DNA of 64,000 nt from Streptomyces sp. NBC_00162 (GCF_024611995.1 NZ_CP102509.1:7006001-7070000); one strand, 5' to 3'; shown: positions 17,249 through 26,175, counted from the stretch's first letter. Made by a program: numbers and translations. The notes: generated from the letters alone by a model not told the origin.

Positions 17249-18427
17249 TCAGCGTATTCGCTCCAGCGGAAGCCGGGCGCGCACCCTCCAGTTGCCCTCG
17301 TACGGCCCGGTCTCGGCCTCCCCTCCCAGCAGTGCGGCACGCTCCCGCATACCGCGCAGTCCGCTGCCCTTGCCCGTCATCAGCGCGGGACCGTCCGGCA
17401 GCGGATTGACGACCTCCAGATCCAGTCGCCCCACAGCCGCCTCGATGCGCACCCGGACCGGCACCGGGCCGCAGTGCCGCAGCACATTGGTCAGCGCCTC
17501 CTGAAGGATCCGGTATCCCTCGCGGGTCACGGGACCCGGCAACTGCTCGAGCGGACCCGACAGTTCGGCGTCCACCGGGGAACCCGAGGCCCGCGCCGAG
17601 TTCAACAGCCGGTCCGCGTCGGCGAGGGTGGGCCGTTGCGAGGGGGGCTGTGCGGACTCCCTGAGGACCAGCAGCACCCGCTCCAGATCCTCCAGCGCGG
17701 CCCGGCCGGTCTCCTCGATCGCGCACAGGGCACGGTCGGTGAACTCCGGGTTGCCCGCGGCTCGGGCGGCGCCCGCCTGGACGACCGCCACGGTGAGCGC
17801 GTGCCCGATGGAGTCGTGCAACTCCCTCGCGATCCGCGTCCGTTCCAGCAGCTGCTCGGTACGCGCCTCCAGCGCGGTGAGCCGCTCGGCGGCCGAAGGC
17901 CCCAGCAGCCTGGCGGCGATGGCCGTGACGGCCTCACCGAGCAGGACCACCACGACCAGCAGGAGGACCACCGGTACCGGCACGAGGAGGATGGCCAGCC
18001 AGCGGGGCGGGACGATGGGCAGGATCACGTCATCCCCGGCAAGGGACTGCCCCGCCCCGGTGAGGACGAGCTCCACCGTGATGACCGGGAGCCACACGGA
18101 GGCCATCATCGCCACGCCGGCGAGCACGAGACGTATCTCCAGCCACGCGACGGTCCGCCAGCGGTCCCCCCACCGGGCCGACGGCACAGTGCTGATGGAC
18201 CCGTCGTGCCGGCCACGCTCGTGCGGGGTCAGCAGGAACTGGGCCTGCAAACCCTCGGCCAGCCGCACCCATGGAAGCAGCCCGAACGGCGCGACGATCA
18301 GGGCAGGCATCCACGGCCAGGCCGGCTCTATGAACAGCCAGACGGCCACGATGAGTACGGGGACGAGCAGGTGCAGCCAGCGGGTGTACGTGACCCCGCG
18401 AAGGGGCGCACGAAGCAATCGGTACAT
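17249..18427 (-). CDS. Sensor histidine kinase (HisKA_3 type)
   Basis: A 392-aa membrane kinase. The N-terminal 190 residues contain about four hydrophobic segments (LLVPVLIVAVWLFI, PALIVAPFGLLPW, LVLAGVAMMASVWLPVITV, LAILLVPVPVVLLLVVVVLL). The dimerisation/phosphorylation helix has the His in RIARELHDSIGHALT, and the HATPase_c domain ends with GLRGMRERAALLGG. It has no large extracellular domain, so it may sense the membrane itself, as DesK/LiaS-type kinases do. It is divergent from an ABC exporter that is its likely target, and the gap carries two palindromes. Confidence 0.9.
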   Translation of the reverse strand: MYRLLRAPLRGVTYTRWLHLLVPVLIVAVWLFIEPAWPWMPALIVAPFGLLPWVRLAEGLQAQFLLTPHERGRHDGSISTVPSARWGDRWRTVAWLEIRLVLAGVAMMASVWLPVITVELVLTGAGQSLAGDDVILPIVPPRWLAILLVPVPVVLLLVVVVLLGEAVTAIAARLLGPSAAERLTALEARTEQLLERTRIARELHDSIGHALTVAVVQAGAARAAGNPEFTDRALCAIEETGRAALEDLERVLLVLRESAQPPSQRPTLADADRLLNSARASGSPVDAELSGPLEQLPGPVTREGYRILQEALTNVLRHCGPVPVRVRIEAAVGRLDLEVVNPLPDGPALMTGKGSGLRGMRERAALLGGEAETGPYEGNWRVRARLPLERIR

Positions 18428-18459
18428 GTCCTCATCGTGGCAGTTGGCTGTCGGGTCAC

Positions 18460-18500
18460 GTCTCCCCCGTGCGGGGGAGACGATCCCCCCGCGTGGGGGA
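18460..18500. promoter_or_regulatory. Two adjacent palindromes in the kinase/ABC divergent promoter
   Basis: GTCTCCCCC (18460-18468) is mirrored perfectly by GGGGGAGAC (18473-18481) with a 4-nt spacer. Directly beside it TCCCCC (18484-18489) is mirrored by GGGGGA (18495-18500). The pair lies between divergent starts at 18427 and 18536 and could bind the response regulator dimer. A hairpin role in the 5' leader is the alternative. Confidence 0.55.
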
Positions 18501-18535
18501 GGGCAGGGGGTGGGGTCGGCGGCGAATCTTGAGGC

Positions 18536-19447
18536 ATGAACACGATCGAGATCCGAGAACTCACCAAGGAGTACGGCACCCACCGTGCGGTGGACGGCCT
18601 CACCTTCGACGTCCTGCCGGGGCGGGTCACCGGATTCCTGGGCCCCAACGGCGCCGGGAAGTCCACCACGATGCGCCTGCTGCTGAGCCTGGACCGGGCC
18701 ACATCCGGCACGGCCACCATCGGCGGCCGGAGGTACCCGGACTTCCCGGACCCGCTGCACCGGGTCGGCGCGCTCCTGGACGCGCAGGCTGCGCACGGCG
18801 GGCGCACTGCCCGCGACCACCTCCGCTTTCTCGCCGCGGCCGGCGGTGTGCCGATGCGTAGGGTGGACGAGGTCCTGGAGCAGGCCGGGATAGCCTCCGT
18901 GGCCAAGCGGCGGATCAAGTCCTTCTCGCTCGGCATGCGCCAGCGACTCGGCATAGCCGCAGCGTTGTTGGGCGACCCCGGGGTGCTCCTGCTGGACGAG
19001 CCGACCAACGGCCTCGACCCCGAGGGCATCATCTGGATCCGTGAGCTGATGCGCGGTCTCGCCGCCGAAGGACGCACCGTCCTGGTCTCCAGCCACCTGA
19101 TGTCGGAGACCTCGGCGCTCGCCGACCACCTGGTCGTGCTCGGCAATGGCAGGCTGCTGGCCGATACCTCGATGGAGGAGTTCATCGACGCCCGCAGTAC
19201 CCAGCGGGTGCGCCTGCGCACGTCCGACCCGATCCGGCTGCGGGCAGCACTGGCCCGCGATGGCTTCGAGATGGTGACCGCGGACGACGGGCGTTGGACC
19301 GTCGAAGGCATACGGGCGGAACAGCTCGGCGGCCTGGCCGCCCGCGAAGGCATCCCCATGCTGGAACTCTCCGACGAGCGCGCCTCGCTGGAGCAGGCGT
19401 ACCTCGATCTCACAGCCGATCACGCGCAGTTCACCGCAACCCGCTGA
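18536..19447 (+). CDS. ABC transporter ATP-binding protein (exporter type)
   Basis: A 303-aa ATPase. Walker A is GPNGAGKSTT (residues about 39-48), the signature is SLGMRQRLGIAAAL, Walker B is LLLDEPTNGLDPEG, and the switch His is in VLVSSHLMSE. The C-terminal 80 residues form the extension common in drug/lantibiotic-type exporters (CcmA/BcrA family). It pairs with the permease 27 nt downstream. Expression is probably controlled by the divergent two-component system, which suggests a response to a cell-envelope stress or antibiotic. Confidence 0.92.
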   Translation: MNTIEIRELTKEYGTHRAVDGLTFDVLPGRVTGFLGPNGAGKSTTMRLLLSLDRATSGTATIGGRRYPDFPDPLHRVGALLDAQAAHGGRTARDHLRFLAAAGGVPMRRVDEVLEQAGIASVAKRRIKSFSLGMRQRLGIAAALLGDPGVLLLDEPTNGLDPEGIIWIRELMRGLAAEGRTVLVSSHLMSETSALADHLVVLGNGRLLADTSMEEFIDARSTQRVRLRTSDPIRLRAALARDGFEMVTADDGRWTVEGIRAEQLGGLAAREGIPMLELSDERASLEQAYLDLTADHAQFTATR

Positions 19448-19474
19448 CTTTCCCTACCTTCAGGAGGCATCGCC

Positions 19475-20224
19475 ATGCGCGCCGCTCTGCCCACCGTCCC
19501 CGCCCTGCACTCGGAATGGATCAAGATACGATCCCTGCGCGGCAGCTTCGGGGCGCTGATAGCCATCTTCGCCGCCACCTCGGGCATCCAGGTCCTGACT
19601 GCCGCGGCGATCGGCCAGGCCGAAGCAGGCAGCATGGGACCGGACCCGCTCTACGCGGCCTACTACGGACTCGTCTTCGGACAGATCGCCGCCATGACCT
19701 TCGGCGCGGGCGCGCTGTCGTGCGAGTTCCAGAACGGCGCTCTGCGCACCTCGCTGGCCGCCGTGCCGAACCGCACCCGGTTCTACCTCTCGAAGATGGC
19801 GATGGTAGGCGGACTGGCCCTGCTCATCGGTCAGATCACCGCGCTGGTCACCTTCCTCGGCGGCCAGGCGTTCATGGGTCCCTACGCTCTCGAGCTCGGC
19901 GACCCGGGCACCTATCGCGCCATCGTCGGCTGCGGGCTCTACCTGGCGCTGATGGCCCTGTTCGCGGCCGGACTGGCCGCGGTGCTGCGGAGCGGAACGG
20001 CCGTGCTGAGCCTGCTCATACCCTTCGTCCTGCTGGTCTCGTTCATCGTCGGCGAGGCTTCGGGCGGCGTGGCCCAGTTCCTGCCGGACCGTGCCGGGCA
20101 GATGGTGATGCACTCGCAGACGCAGGACGGTCTCGGTCCCTGGACTGGCCTCGGCGTGATGGCGCTGTGGGCTGCGGCCGCGGTGTTCGGCGGCTGGCTG
20201 GCGGTGCGGCGCCGGGACGCGTGA
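19475..20224 (+). CDS. ABC transporter permease (exporter type)
   Basis: A 249-aa membrane protein with about six hydrophobic segments (for example FGALIAIFAATSGIQVLTAAAIG, MAMVGGLALLIGQITALVTFL and AVLSLLIPFVLLVSFIVG). It opens with the LHSEWIKIRSLRG motif typical of ABC-2 permeases of streptomycetes. A good AGGAGG site lies 7 nt before the ATG. With the ATPase at 18536 it forms a two-gene exporter operon. Confidence 0.9.
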   Translation: MRAALPTVPALHSEWIKIRSLRGSFGALIAIFAATSGIQVLTAAAIGQAEAGSMGPDPLYAAYYGLVFGQIAAMTFGAGALSCEFQNGALRTSLAAVPNRTRFYLSKMAMVGGLALLIGQITALVTFLGGQAFMGPYALELGDPGTYRAIVGCGLYLALMALFAAGLAAVLRSGTAVLSLLIPFVLLVSFIVGEASGGVAQFLPDRAGQMVMHSQTQDGLGPWTGLGVMALWAAAAVFGGWLAVRRRDA

Positions 20225-20264
20225 CCGCGGGCCAGTTGTCAGTGGCGGTCGGGATACTGACGGT

Positions 20265-20702
20265 ATGACCACGGCAGAGCATCTCGACACGATCGACCGG
20301 CTCCGGGCGAGGGAGTTCCCCGCCGAGCCGGTCTGGTCCGGCGGGCAGAGCAGCGGCCCGGGTTACCACCTGGTCCCGGTCGGCCGGACCGCGGACTTCT
20401 GGGAGGACGGCGGCGCGGGCCGGACCGAGGCGGCAGACCAGATCAACGCCGAGTACGGGGCGCTCACCCAGGCCCTGACCGACCGGTGGGGAGATCCGCA
20501 GATCTTCAGCCTGGGATCGCTGAGGGACCGCGGGTTCGACGGCGAGGAGATACCGGAGCCCTGGGACGAGCTGAGCAACAGCACCGACCATGTGCACCTG
20601 TGGCGGGCCGGCGACCACTGGCTGGTGGCCTACGTGGCGCAGTGGGACGAGGGCGACCCCTACCTGCTGATGGCAGGGGTCACGGTCATCGACCCGCCCT
20701 AG
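20265..20702 (+). CDS. Hypothetical protein, 145 aa
   Basis: A 145-aa acidic, soluble protein with no family I recognise. Trp-rich C-terminal half (WDELSNSTDHVHLWRAGDHWLVAYVAQWDEGDPY), and no signal peptide or membrane helix. Its 3' end overlaps the convergent glycosylase gene by 4 bp. It begins 40 nt after the permease stop and could belong to the same transcript. Coding character (third-position GC) is normal, so I consider it a real gene. Confidence 0.7.
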   Translation: MTTAEHLDTIDRLRAREFPAEPVWSGGQSSGPGYHLVPVGRTADFWEDGGAGRTEAADQINAEYGALTQALTDRWGDPQIFSLGSLRDRGFDGEEIPEPWDELSNSTDHVHLWRAGDHWLVAYVAQWDEGDPYLLMAGVTVIDPP

Positions 20703-21244
20703 GCTTCGGGGGCTTCGGCGGCCGCGCGGAGGCGGGCGTATTCCTGGGCCATGGACTCGGCGGTCCAGTGGGCGTTGAGGCCGCTGGGGTTGGGGAGGGC
20801 CCAGACGCGGGTGGAGCCGATGGTCCGCTCCTGAGGGCCGATCTGTGCCTTCCGCTCGCCGAAGGCGATGCGGTAGGCGGTGACGCCGACCACGGCGAGC
20901 CATTGCGGGCGGAGCAGTTCCACCTTGGCCGTCAGGATGCGGCCGCCCTCGCGGAACTCCTCGGCGGTGAGCTCGTCGGCACGGGCCGTGGCGCGGGCCA
21001 CGACGTTGGTGATGCCGAGGCGGTAGGTCAGCAGTTCTTCCTGCTCCGCGGGGTCCAGGCGGCGGGGAGTGAAGCCGGACAGGTGCAGGACGGGCCAGAA
21101 ACGATTGCCGGGGCGGGCGAAGTGGTGGCCCGTCGCGGCGGAGAGGAGACCGGGGTTGATGCCACAGAAGAGCACGCGCAAACCGCCCGCGACCACGTCC
21201 GGGAGGACGCGGTCACGGGCGGCGTTCAGCTCGTCGGGGGTCAG
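20699..21244 (-). CDS. mug: G/U mismatch-specific (Mug-type) uracil-DNA glycosylase
   Basis: A DNA glycosylase of the Mug/TDG superfamily that removes uracil or thymine paired with guanine. The active-site motif I is LFCGINPGLLSAATGHHFA, with Asn in GINPG as in Mug, followed by RPGNRFWPVLH. The C-terminal motif is ALPNPSGLNAHW. Only a GTG at 21196 (165 aa) is available as a standard start. The conserved N-terminal residues LTPDELNAARDRVLPDV lie in frame ahead of it and begin at a CTG (21244) that overlaps the purB stop as CTGA. I chose that start (181 aa); it is tentative. Confidence 0.8.
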   Translation of the reverse strand: MTPDELNAARDRVLPDVVAGGLRVLFCGINPGLLSAATGHHFARPGNRFWPVLHLSGFTPRRLDPAEQEELLTYRLGITNVVARATARADELTAEEFREGGRILTAKVELLRPQWLAVVGVTAYRIAFGERKAQIGPQERTIGSTRVWALPNPSGLNAHWTAESMAQEYARLRAAAEAPEA

Positions 21245-22674
21245 AGGATCGACCCCGGCGCGTACCCGGCGGCCTCCGGGTGCTGCTTGGCGATCGCCTC
21301 GATACGGGAGACCACCGCCGCGACCTGGTCACCCGCGGCGCCGGTGAAGGACAGCTTGTCGGCCATCAGCGCGTCGAGCTGGGCCCGGTCCAGCGGCATC
21401 CGCTCGTCGGCGGCCAGCTTGTCCAGCAGCTCGTTGCGCTCGGCGCCCTGCTCGCGCATGGCCAGCGCGGAGGCGACCGCGTGCTCCTTGATGACCTCGT
21501 GGGCGGCCTCGCGGCCGACACCGGCCCGCACCGCGCCCATCAGGACCTTGGTGGTCGCGAGGAACGGCAGGTAGCGGTCCAGCTCGCGGGCGACGACCGC
21601 CGGGAAGGCGCCGAACTCGTCGAGGACCGTAAGGAAGGTCTCCAGCAGGCCGTCGAAGGCGAAGAACGCGTCCGGCAGGGCCACGCGGCGGACCACGGAG
21701 CAGGAGACGTCGCCCTCGTTCCACTGGTCGCCGGCCAGCTCGCCGGTCATCGAGGCGTAGCCGCGCAGGATGACCATCAGGCCGTTCACACGCTCGCAGG
21801 AGCGGGTGTTCATCTTGTGCGGCATCGCGGAGGAGCCGACCTGGCCGGGCTTGAAGCCTTCGGTGACCAGCTCGTGACCGGCCATCAGGCGGATCGTCTT
21901 GGCGATCGAGGACGGAGCCGCGGCCAGCTGCACCAGGGCGGTGACCACGTCGTAGTCGAGGGAGCGCGGGTAGACCTGGCCGACCGAGGTGAAGGCCTGG
22001 GCGAAGCCGAGGTGGGAGGCGATCCGCTGCTCCAGGTCGGCGAGCTTGGCCGCGTCGCCGCCGAGCAGGTCGAGCATGTCCTGGGCGGTGCCCACCGGGC
22101 CCTTGATCCCGCGCAGCGGGTAGCGCTCCAGGAGGTTCTCCAGGCGGTCGTAGGCGACCAGCAGCTCGTCGGCTGCCGTCGCGAAGCGCTTGCCCAGGGT
22201 GGTCGCCTGCGCGGCGACGTTGTGCGAGCGACCGGCCATGACCAGTTCGGCGTGCTCGCCGGCCAGCTTGCCGAGGCGGGCCAGGACGGCGACCGTCCGG
22301 TCACGGGCCAGTTCCAGCGAGAGCCGGATCTGGAGCTGCTCGACGTTCTCGGTGAGGTCGCGGGAGGTCATGCCCTTGTGGACGTGCTCGTGACCGGCGA
22401 GGGCGTTGAACTCCTCGATGCGGGCCTTCACGTCGTGCCGGGTGACCTTCTCGCGCTCGGCGATCGAGGCGAGGTCGACCGTCTCCAGGACGCGCTCGTA
22501 GTCGGCGAGGGCCGCGTCGGGGACCTCGATGCCGAGGTCCTTCTGGGCGCGCAGCACGGCGAGCCACAGCCGCCGCTCCAGCGTCACCTTGTACTCGGGG
22601 GACCACAGGACGGCGAGCTCCGCGGAGGCGTAGCGGCCGGCCAGGACATTGGGGATGCGGGGCTTGGCAGTCAC
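21241..22674 (-). CDS. purB: Adenylosuccinate lyase
   Basis: A 477-aa member of the fumarase/aspartase superfamily. It cleaves adenylosuccinate to AMP and fumarate and also SAICAR to AICAR in purine synthesis. The signature GSSAMPHKMNTRSCE carries the catalytic Ser loop; GMTSRDLTEN and AGRSHNVAAQATTLGKRFA are the other conserved regions. The GTG at 22674 is preceded by no ribosome site but by a TAGAAT -10 only 8 nt away, so the mRNA is probably leaderless. The glycosylase gene overlaps its stop. Confidence 0.94.
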   Translation of the reverse strand: MTAKPRIPNVLAGRYASAELAVLWSPEYKVTLERRLWLAVLRAQKDLGIEVPDAALADYERVLETVDLASIAEREKVTRHDVKARIEEFNALAGHEHVHKGMTSRDLTENVEQLQIRLSLELARDRTVAVLARLGKLAGEHAELVMAGRSHNVAAQATTLGKRFATAADELLVAYDRLENLLERYPLRGIKGPVGTAQDMLDLLGGDAAKLADLEQRIASHLGFAQAFTSVGQVYPRSLDYDVVTALVQLAAAPSSIAKTIRLMAGHELVTEGFKPGQVGSSAMPHKMNTRSCERVNGLMVILRGYASMTGELAGDQWNEGDVSCSVVRRVALPDAFFAFDGLLETFLTVLDEFGAFPAVVARELDRYLPFLATTKVLMGAVRAGVGREAAHEVIKEHAVASALAMREQGAERNELLDKLAADERMPLDRAQLDALMADKLSFTGAAGDQVAAVVSRIEAIAKQHPEAAGYAPGSIL

Positions 22675-22682
22675 GTGGATGG

Positions 22683-22711
22683 ATTCTACTTGGGCTGCCG
22701 CTGTGTGTTTA
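22683..22711 (-). promoter_or_regulatory. purB promoter (leaderless transcript)
   Basis: On the minus strand TAAACA (22711-22706) and TAGAAT (22688-22683) are 17 nt apart. The GTG start of purB begins 9 nt past the -10, about where transcription should start. Confidence 0.5.
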
Positions 22712-22745
22712 CGCAGGTAGGGACACCGGCCCCGATTGTGCCTTG

Positions 22746-23537
22746 CTACGAGAGACGATCCCGTGCCACGGGCTCGTACGGGCGCAGTTCCGGGCGCTTG
22801 GCCGGGCGGCCGTCCCCGGAGGAGCGGCCCGTCAGGCGGCGGCCGACCCAGGGGAGCAGGTGCTGCCGGGCGAAGCTCAGGTCCTGGGACCGGCGTACCG
22901 CCCAGCCCGGGGGCGCCGCGGCGGGCAGTTCCGTGCGCCAGTCCTGCTCGGCGGGCAGGCCCAGGGTCTGCCAGACGGCCTCCGCGACCCGGCGGTGGCC
23001 CTCGGCCGTCAGGTGCAGCCGGTCGACGTCCCACATGCGGGGGTCGCCGAGCGCGGGAGCCCCGTACAGGTCGACCACCAGGGCACCGTGCCGCGCGGCG
23101 AGCTCCTCGATGAGGACGAAGAGCTCCTCCATGCGCGGACGGAAGCGTTCCATGACCGGCCCGTTGCGCCCCGGGGAGCGCATCAGGACGAGGTGCTTGC
23201 AGGAGGGGGCGAGGAGTTCCACGGCCGCCTCCAGGTGGCCCCGTACCCGGCCCATGTCGACCTTGGGGCGCAGGGTGTCGTTCAGCCCGCCGACCAGCGT
23301 GACCACGTCGGCGCGCATGGCCGCCGCGGCCGGAGCCTGCTCCTCGGCTATCTGCCCGATCAGCTTCCCGCGGACCGCGAGGTTCGCGTAGCGGAAGTCC
23401 GGCTCGCGCGCCGCGAGGCGGGCGGCCAGCAGGTCGGCCCAGCCCCGGTAGGAGCCGTCGGGGAGCAGGTCGGACATCCCCTCGGTGAAGGAGTCGCCGA
23501 CCGCGACGAAACTGGTGTAAGACGCATTCATCTCCAT
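22746..23537 (-). CDS. SGNH/GDSL hydrolase
   Basis: A 263-aa esterase/lipase-like protein of the SGNH superfamily. Block I is FVAVGDSFTEGM with the catalytic Ser, the oxyanion Gly and Asn are in VTLVGGLNDTLRP, and the catalytic Asp/His pair is in VDRLHLTAEGH. It has no signal peptide, so it should act in the cytosol. The C-terminal 50 residues are basic and rich in Arg/Pro. The natural substrate is not known. Confidence 0.85.
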   Translation of the reverse strand: MEMNASYTSFVAVGDSFTEGMSDLLPDGSYRGWADLLAARLAAREPDFRYANLAVRGKLIGQIAEEQAPAAAAMRADVVTLVGGLNDTLRPKVDMGRVRGHLEAAVELLAPSCKHLVLMRSPGRNGPVMERFRPRMEELFVLIEELAARHGALVVDLYGAPALGDPRMWDVDRLHLTAEGHRRVAEAVWQTLGLPAEQDWRTELPAAAPPGWAVRRSQDLSFARQHLLPWVGRRLTGRSSGDGRPAKRPELRPYEPVARDRLS

Positions 23538-23595
23538 GGCGGGAGCGATGCTACCGCGCAGTACCCCGGCCCCGCAGGGCCGGGGACCACATCCG

Positions 23596-24621
23596 TCAGG
23601 TGGAAGCCGGCCTGCCGAACAGCTCGCGCAGCACGTCCTCCATGGTGACCAGGCCCGTCATGGCGCCGTCCGGTCCCAGCACGGCGGCCAGGTGCGTGCG
23701 GCTGCGCCGCATGGCGGTCAGCACGTCGTCCAGCGGGGTCTCCGCCCGCACCTGGGCGATCGGCCGCAGCGACGACACCGGGAACGCCTCGTCCCGCTCC
23801 TCCGCCTGCGCGTCCAGGGCGTCCTTGACGTGCAGGTAGCCCAGGATCCGGTGCTGGGCGTCGATCACCGGGAAACGGGAGTACCCGGTCTCCGCCGACA
23901 GCCGCTCCAGGCTCGCCGGGGTGATGCCCTCCCGCGCCGACACCACCTGGTCCGCCGGCAGCACCACATCGGTGACCGGCCGCCGGCCCAGTTCCAGGGC
24001 GTCGTACAGGCGCTCGCTCGCCCGGTCGTCCAGGAGTCCCGCGTTGCTGGAGTCCTTGACCATCCGCGCCAGCTCGTCGTCCGAGAAGGTCGCCGCGACC
24101 TCGTCCTTCACCTCGACCCGCAGCAGCCGCAGCAGGGCGTTGGCGAAGGCGTTGATCGCGAAGATCACCGGCCGCAGCCCCCGCGTCAGGGTCACCAGCG
24201 GCGGCCCCAGCCGCAGCGCGGTGCGCACCGGCTCGGCCAGCGCCACGTTCTTCGGCACCATCTCGCCGAAGAGCATGTGCAGGTACGTCGCCAGCGCCAG
24301 CGCGACCACGAAGGAGATCGCGTGGGTGACGCCGGCCGGTACCCCGACCAGGTCGAACAGCGGGGTCAGCAGATGTGCGATGGCCGGCTCGGCCACCACA
24401 CCCAGCACCAGCGTGCACAGGGTGATGCCGAGCTGGGCCGCCGCCATCAGGGCCGATAGGTGCTCCAGACCCCACAGGACCGCGCGGGCCCGCCGGTCGC
24501 CCTGCTCGGCGTACGGCTCGATCTGGCTGCGCCGGACCGAGATCAGCGCGAACTCCGCGCCGACGAAGAAGGCGTTCACGACCAGGGTCGCCAGGCCGAT
24601 CAGCAGTTGGATCGCGGTCAT
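23596..24621 (-). CDS. CNNM/CBS membrane protein (hemolysin-family), short form
   Basis: A 341-aa protein with an N-terminal CNNM (DUF21) membrane domain of three or four helices (LLIGLATLVVNAFFVGAEFALISVRR and following), then a CBS pair (YSRFPVIDAQHRILGYLHVKDAL and HLAAVLGPDGAMTGLVTMEDVLRELFG). It stops right after the CBS pair and lacks the C-terminal CorC_HlyC domain its neighbour has. Family members are linked to magnesium or cobalt efflux. The start overlaps the stop of the long form by 4 nt (ATGA), so they are co-translated and may work as a pair. Confidence 0.88.
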   Translation of the reverse strand: MTAIQLLIGLATLVVNAFFVGAEFALISVRRSQIEPYAEQGDRRARAVLWGLEHLSALMAAAQLGITLCTLVLGVVAEPAIAHLLTPLFDLVGVPAGVTHAISFVVALALATYLHMLFGEMVPKNVALAEPVRTALRLGPPLVTLTRGLRPVIFAINAFANALLRLLRVEVKDEVAATFSDDELARMVKDSSNAGLLDDRASERLYDALELGRRPVTDVVLPADQVVSAREGITPASLERLSAETGYSRFPVIDAQHRILGYLHVKDALDAQAEERDEAFPVSSLRPIAQVRAETPLDDVLTAMRRSRTHLAAVLGPDGAMTGLVTMEDVLRELFGRPAST

Positions 24622-25961
24622 CGGCCCTTCTCCCCGTCCTTGTTCTCGGCGCCCGGCTCGGGCGGTACGTGCAGCAGTACGCGCGCCGCCCGCCGCCCGC
24701 CGGCGTCCTCCACGTCCAGCTGCCAGCCGTCCAGCTCCAGGCTGTCGCCGACGGCCGGGATCCGGCCCAGCTCGGTCGCTATCAGCCCGGCCAGGGTCTC
24801 GTACGGGCCTTCCGGCACGCGCAGTCCGATCCGCTGGAGCTGGTCGGTGCGGACCGCCCCGTCGGCGGAATACAGCAGGCGCCCGTCCTCGTCCGTACCG
24901 GCCGGGGCCAGGTCCGCGGTCTCGTGCGGGTCGTGCTCGTCGCGGACCTCGCCGACGACCTCCTCGACGATGTCCTCCAGCGTCGCCACTCCCGCGGTGC
25001 CGCCGTACTCGTCGATGACCACGGCCATCGTCTGCTTGCCGGACAGCCGGTCCAGCAGCCGGTCCACGGTCAGCGACTCCGGTACCAGGAGCGGCTCGCG
25101 CAGCAGCTGGGACACAGGGCGGTGGCGGCGCTCCTCGGCGGGCAGGGCCAGTACGTCCTTGATGTGGACGGTGCCGACGACGGTGTCGAGGCTGCCCCGG
25201 TAGACGGGGAAGCGGGACAGGCCGGTGGCCAGCGTCGCGTTCGCCACGTCCTCGGCCGTCGTCTGCAGGTCGAGGGCGGTGACCTGGACGCGCGGGGTCA
25301 TCACGTTCTCCGCAGTCAGGTCGGCGAGGTTCAGGGTCCGCACGAACAGCTCGGCGGTGTCCTTCTCCAGCGCGCCCGCCTTCGCGGAGTGCCGCGCCAG
25401 GGCGACCAGCTCCTGCGGGGTGCGCGCGGAGGCCAGCTCCTCGGCCGGCTCCAACCCGAACCGGCGCACCATGTGGTTCGCGGTGGTGTTGAGATGGCTG
25501 ATCAGCGGCTTGAAGGACCGGCTGAAGACCCGCTGAGCCGTCGCCACGCGCTTGGCGATCGCCAGCGGGGAGGAGATCGCCCAGTTCTTGGGCACGAGCT
25601 CGCCGACGACCATCAGGACGACGGTCGACACGACCGTGCTGAGCACCAGGGCGGTGGAGGAAGCGGCAGCGGCCGACAGCCCCATGGCCTCGAACGGGCC
25701 CTGGAGCAGGGCGGCGATCGACGGCTTCGAGATCATGCCGATGACCAGGCCGGTCACGGTGATGCCGAGCTGGGCGCCGGAAAGCTGGAACGTCAGGGTC
25801 CGTACGGCGGCCAGAGCGCTGTCGGCTCCGCGCTCACCTCGCTCGACGGCCTGTTCGAGCTCGCTGCGCTCGACCGTGGTCAGCGAGAACTCGGCCGCGA
25901 CGAAGACCCCGCAGGCAAGGCAGAGCAGCAGTGCCACGACGAGCAGGAGCACTTCGGTCAT
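24618..25961 (-). CDS. CNNM/CBS/CorC membrane protein (hemolysin-family), long form
   Basis: A 447-aa protein: CNNM membrane domain (about 1-200, starting VLLLVVALLLCLACGVFVAAEFSLTTVERS), a CBS pair (LSRFPVYRGSLDTVVGTVHIKDVL and TMAVVIDEYGGTAGVATLEDIVEEVVGEV) and a C-terminal CorC_HlyC domain (about 350-430). Likely role: cation transport or control of Mg2+/Co2+ efflux. First gene of a two-gene operon with the short form. About 210 bp of non-coding sequence precede it, with no riboswitch I recognise. Confidence 0.9.
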   Translation of the reverse strand: MTEVLLLVVALLLCLACGVFVAAEFSLTTVERSELEQAVERGERGADSALAAVRTLTFQLSGAQLGITVTGLVIGMISKPSIAALLQGPFEAMGLSAAAASSTALVLSTVVSTVVLMVVGELVPKNWAISSPLAIAKRVATAQRVFSRSFKPLISHLNTTANHMVRRFGLEPAEELASARTPQELVALARHSAKAGALEKDTAELFVRTLNLADLTAENVMTPRVQVTALDLQTTAEDVANATLATGLSRFPVYRGSLDTVVGTVHIKDVLALPAEERRHRPVSQLLREPLLVPESLTVDRLLDRLSGKQTMAVVIDEYGGTAGVATLEDIVEEVVGEVRDEHDPHETADLAPAGTDEDGRLLYSADGAVRTDQLQRIGLRVPEGPYETLAGLIATELGRIPAVGDSLELDGWQLDVEDAGGRRAARVLLHVPPEPGAENKDGEKGR

Positions 25962-26095
25962 CGGTCGATCACCTCCGTCCCAGGATCGGCCAGGAGGCGG
26001 GGTGTCGCGCGATGTCGCGAACGGGGGGAGCGGGTATGTCGTGGACTGGGGGGCTCGCCCATGGGCGGACGCTCACACCTTTCAATCAGGAGGAT

Positions 26096-26125
26096 CTTTG
26101 CCCCCATGGTAAAGGACGGGCAAAG
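26096..26125. other. Inverted repeat upstream of the CNNM operon and GNAT gene
   Basis: CTTTGCCC (26096-26103) is mirrored by GGGCAAAG (26118-26125) around a 14-nt loop. It is flanked by two copies of GGAGGATC (26089-26096 and 26128-26135 approximately). It lies in the 214-bp gap between divergent genes. It could be an operator or a leader hairpin; nothing else is visible in this gap. Confidence 0.4.
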
Positions 26126-26175
26126 AGGGAGGATCATTCTTTTGGCGGAGCGGGCTCGGATGATGGGATCCGGGC

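Noticed and set aside
25962..26175. Magnesium or manganese riboswitch ahead of the CNNM/CBS operon
   Set aside because: I found only a short inverted repeat. No recognisable M-box, ykoY or other riboswitch core is visible.
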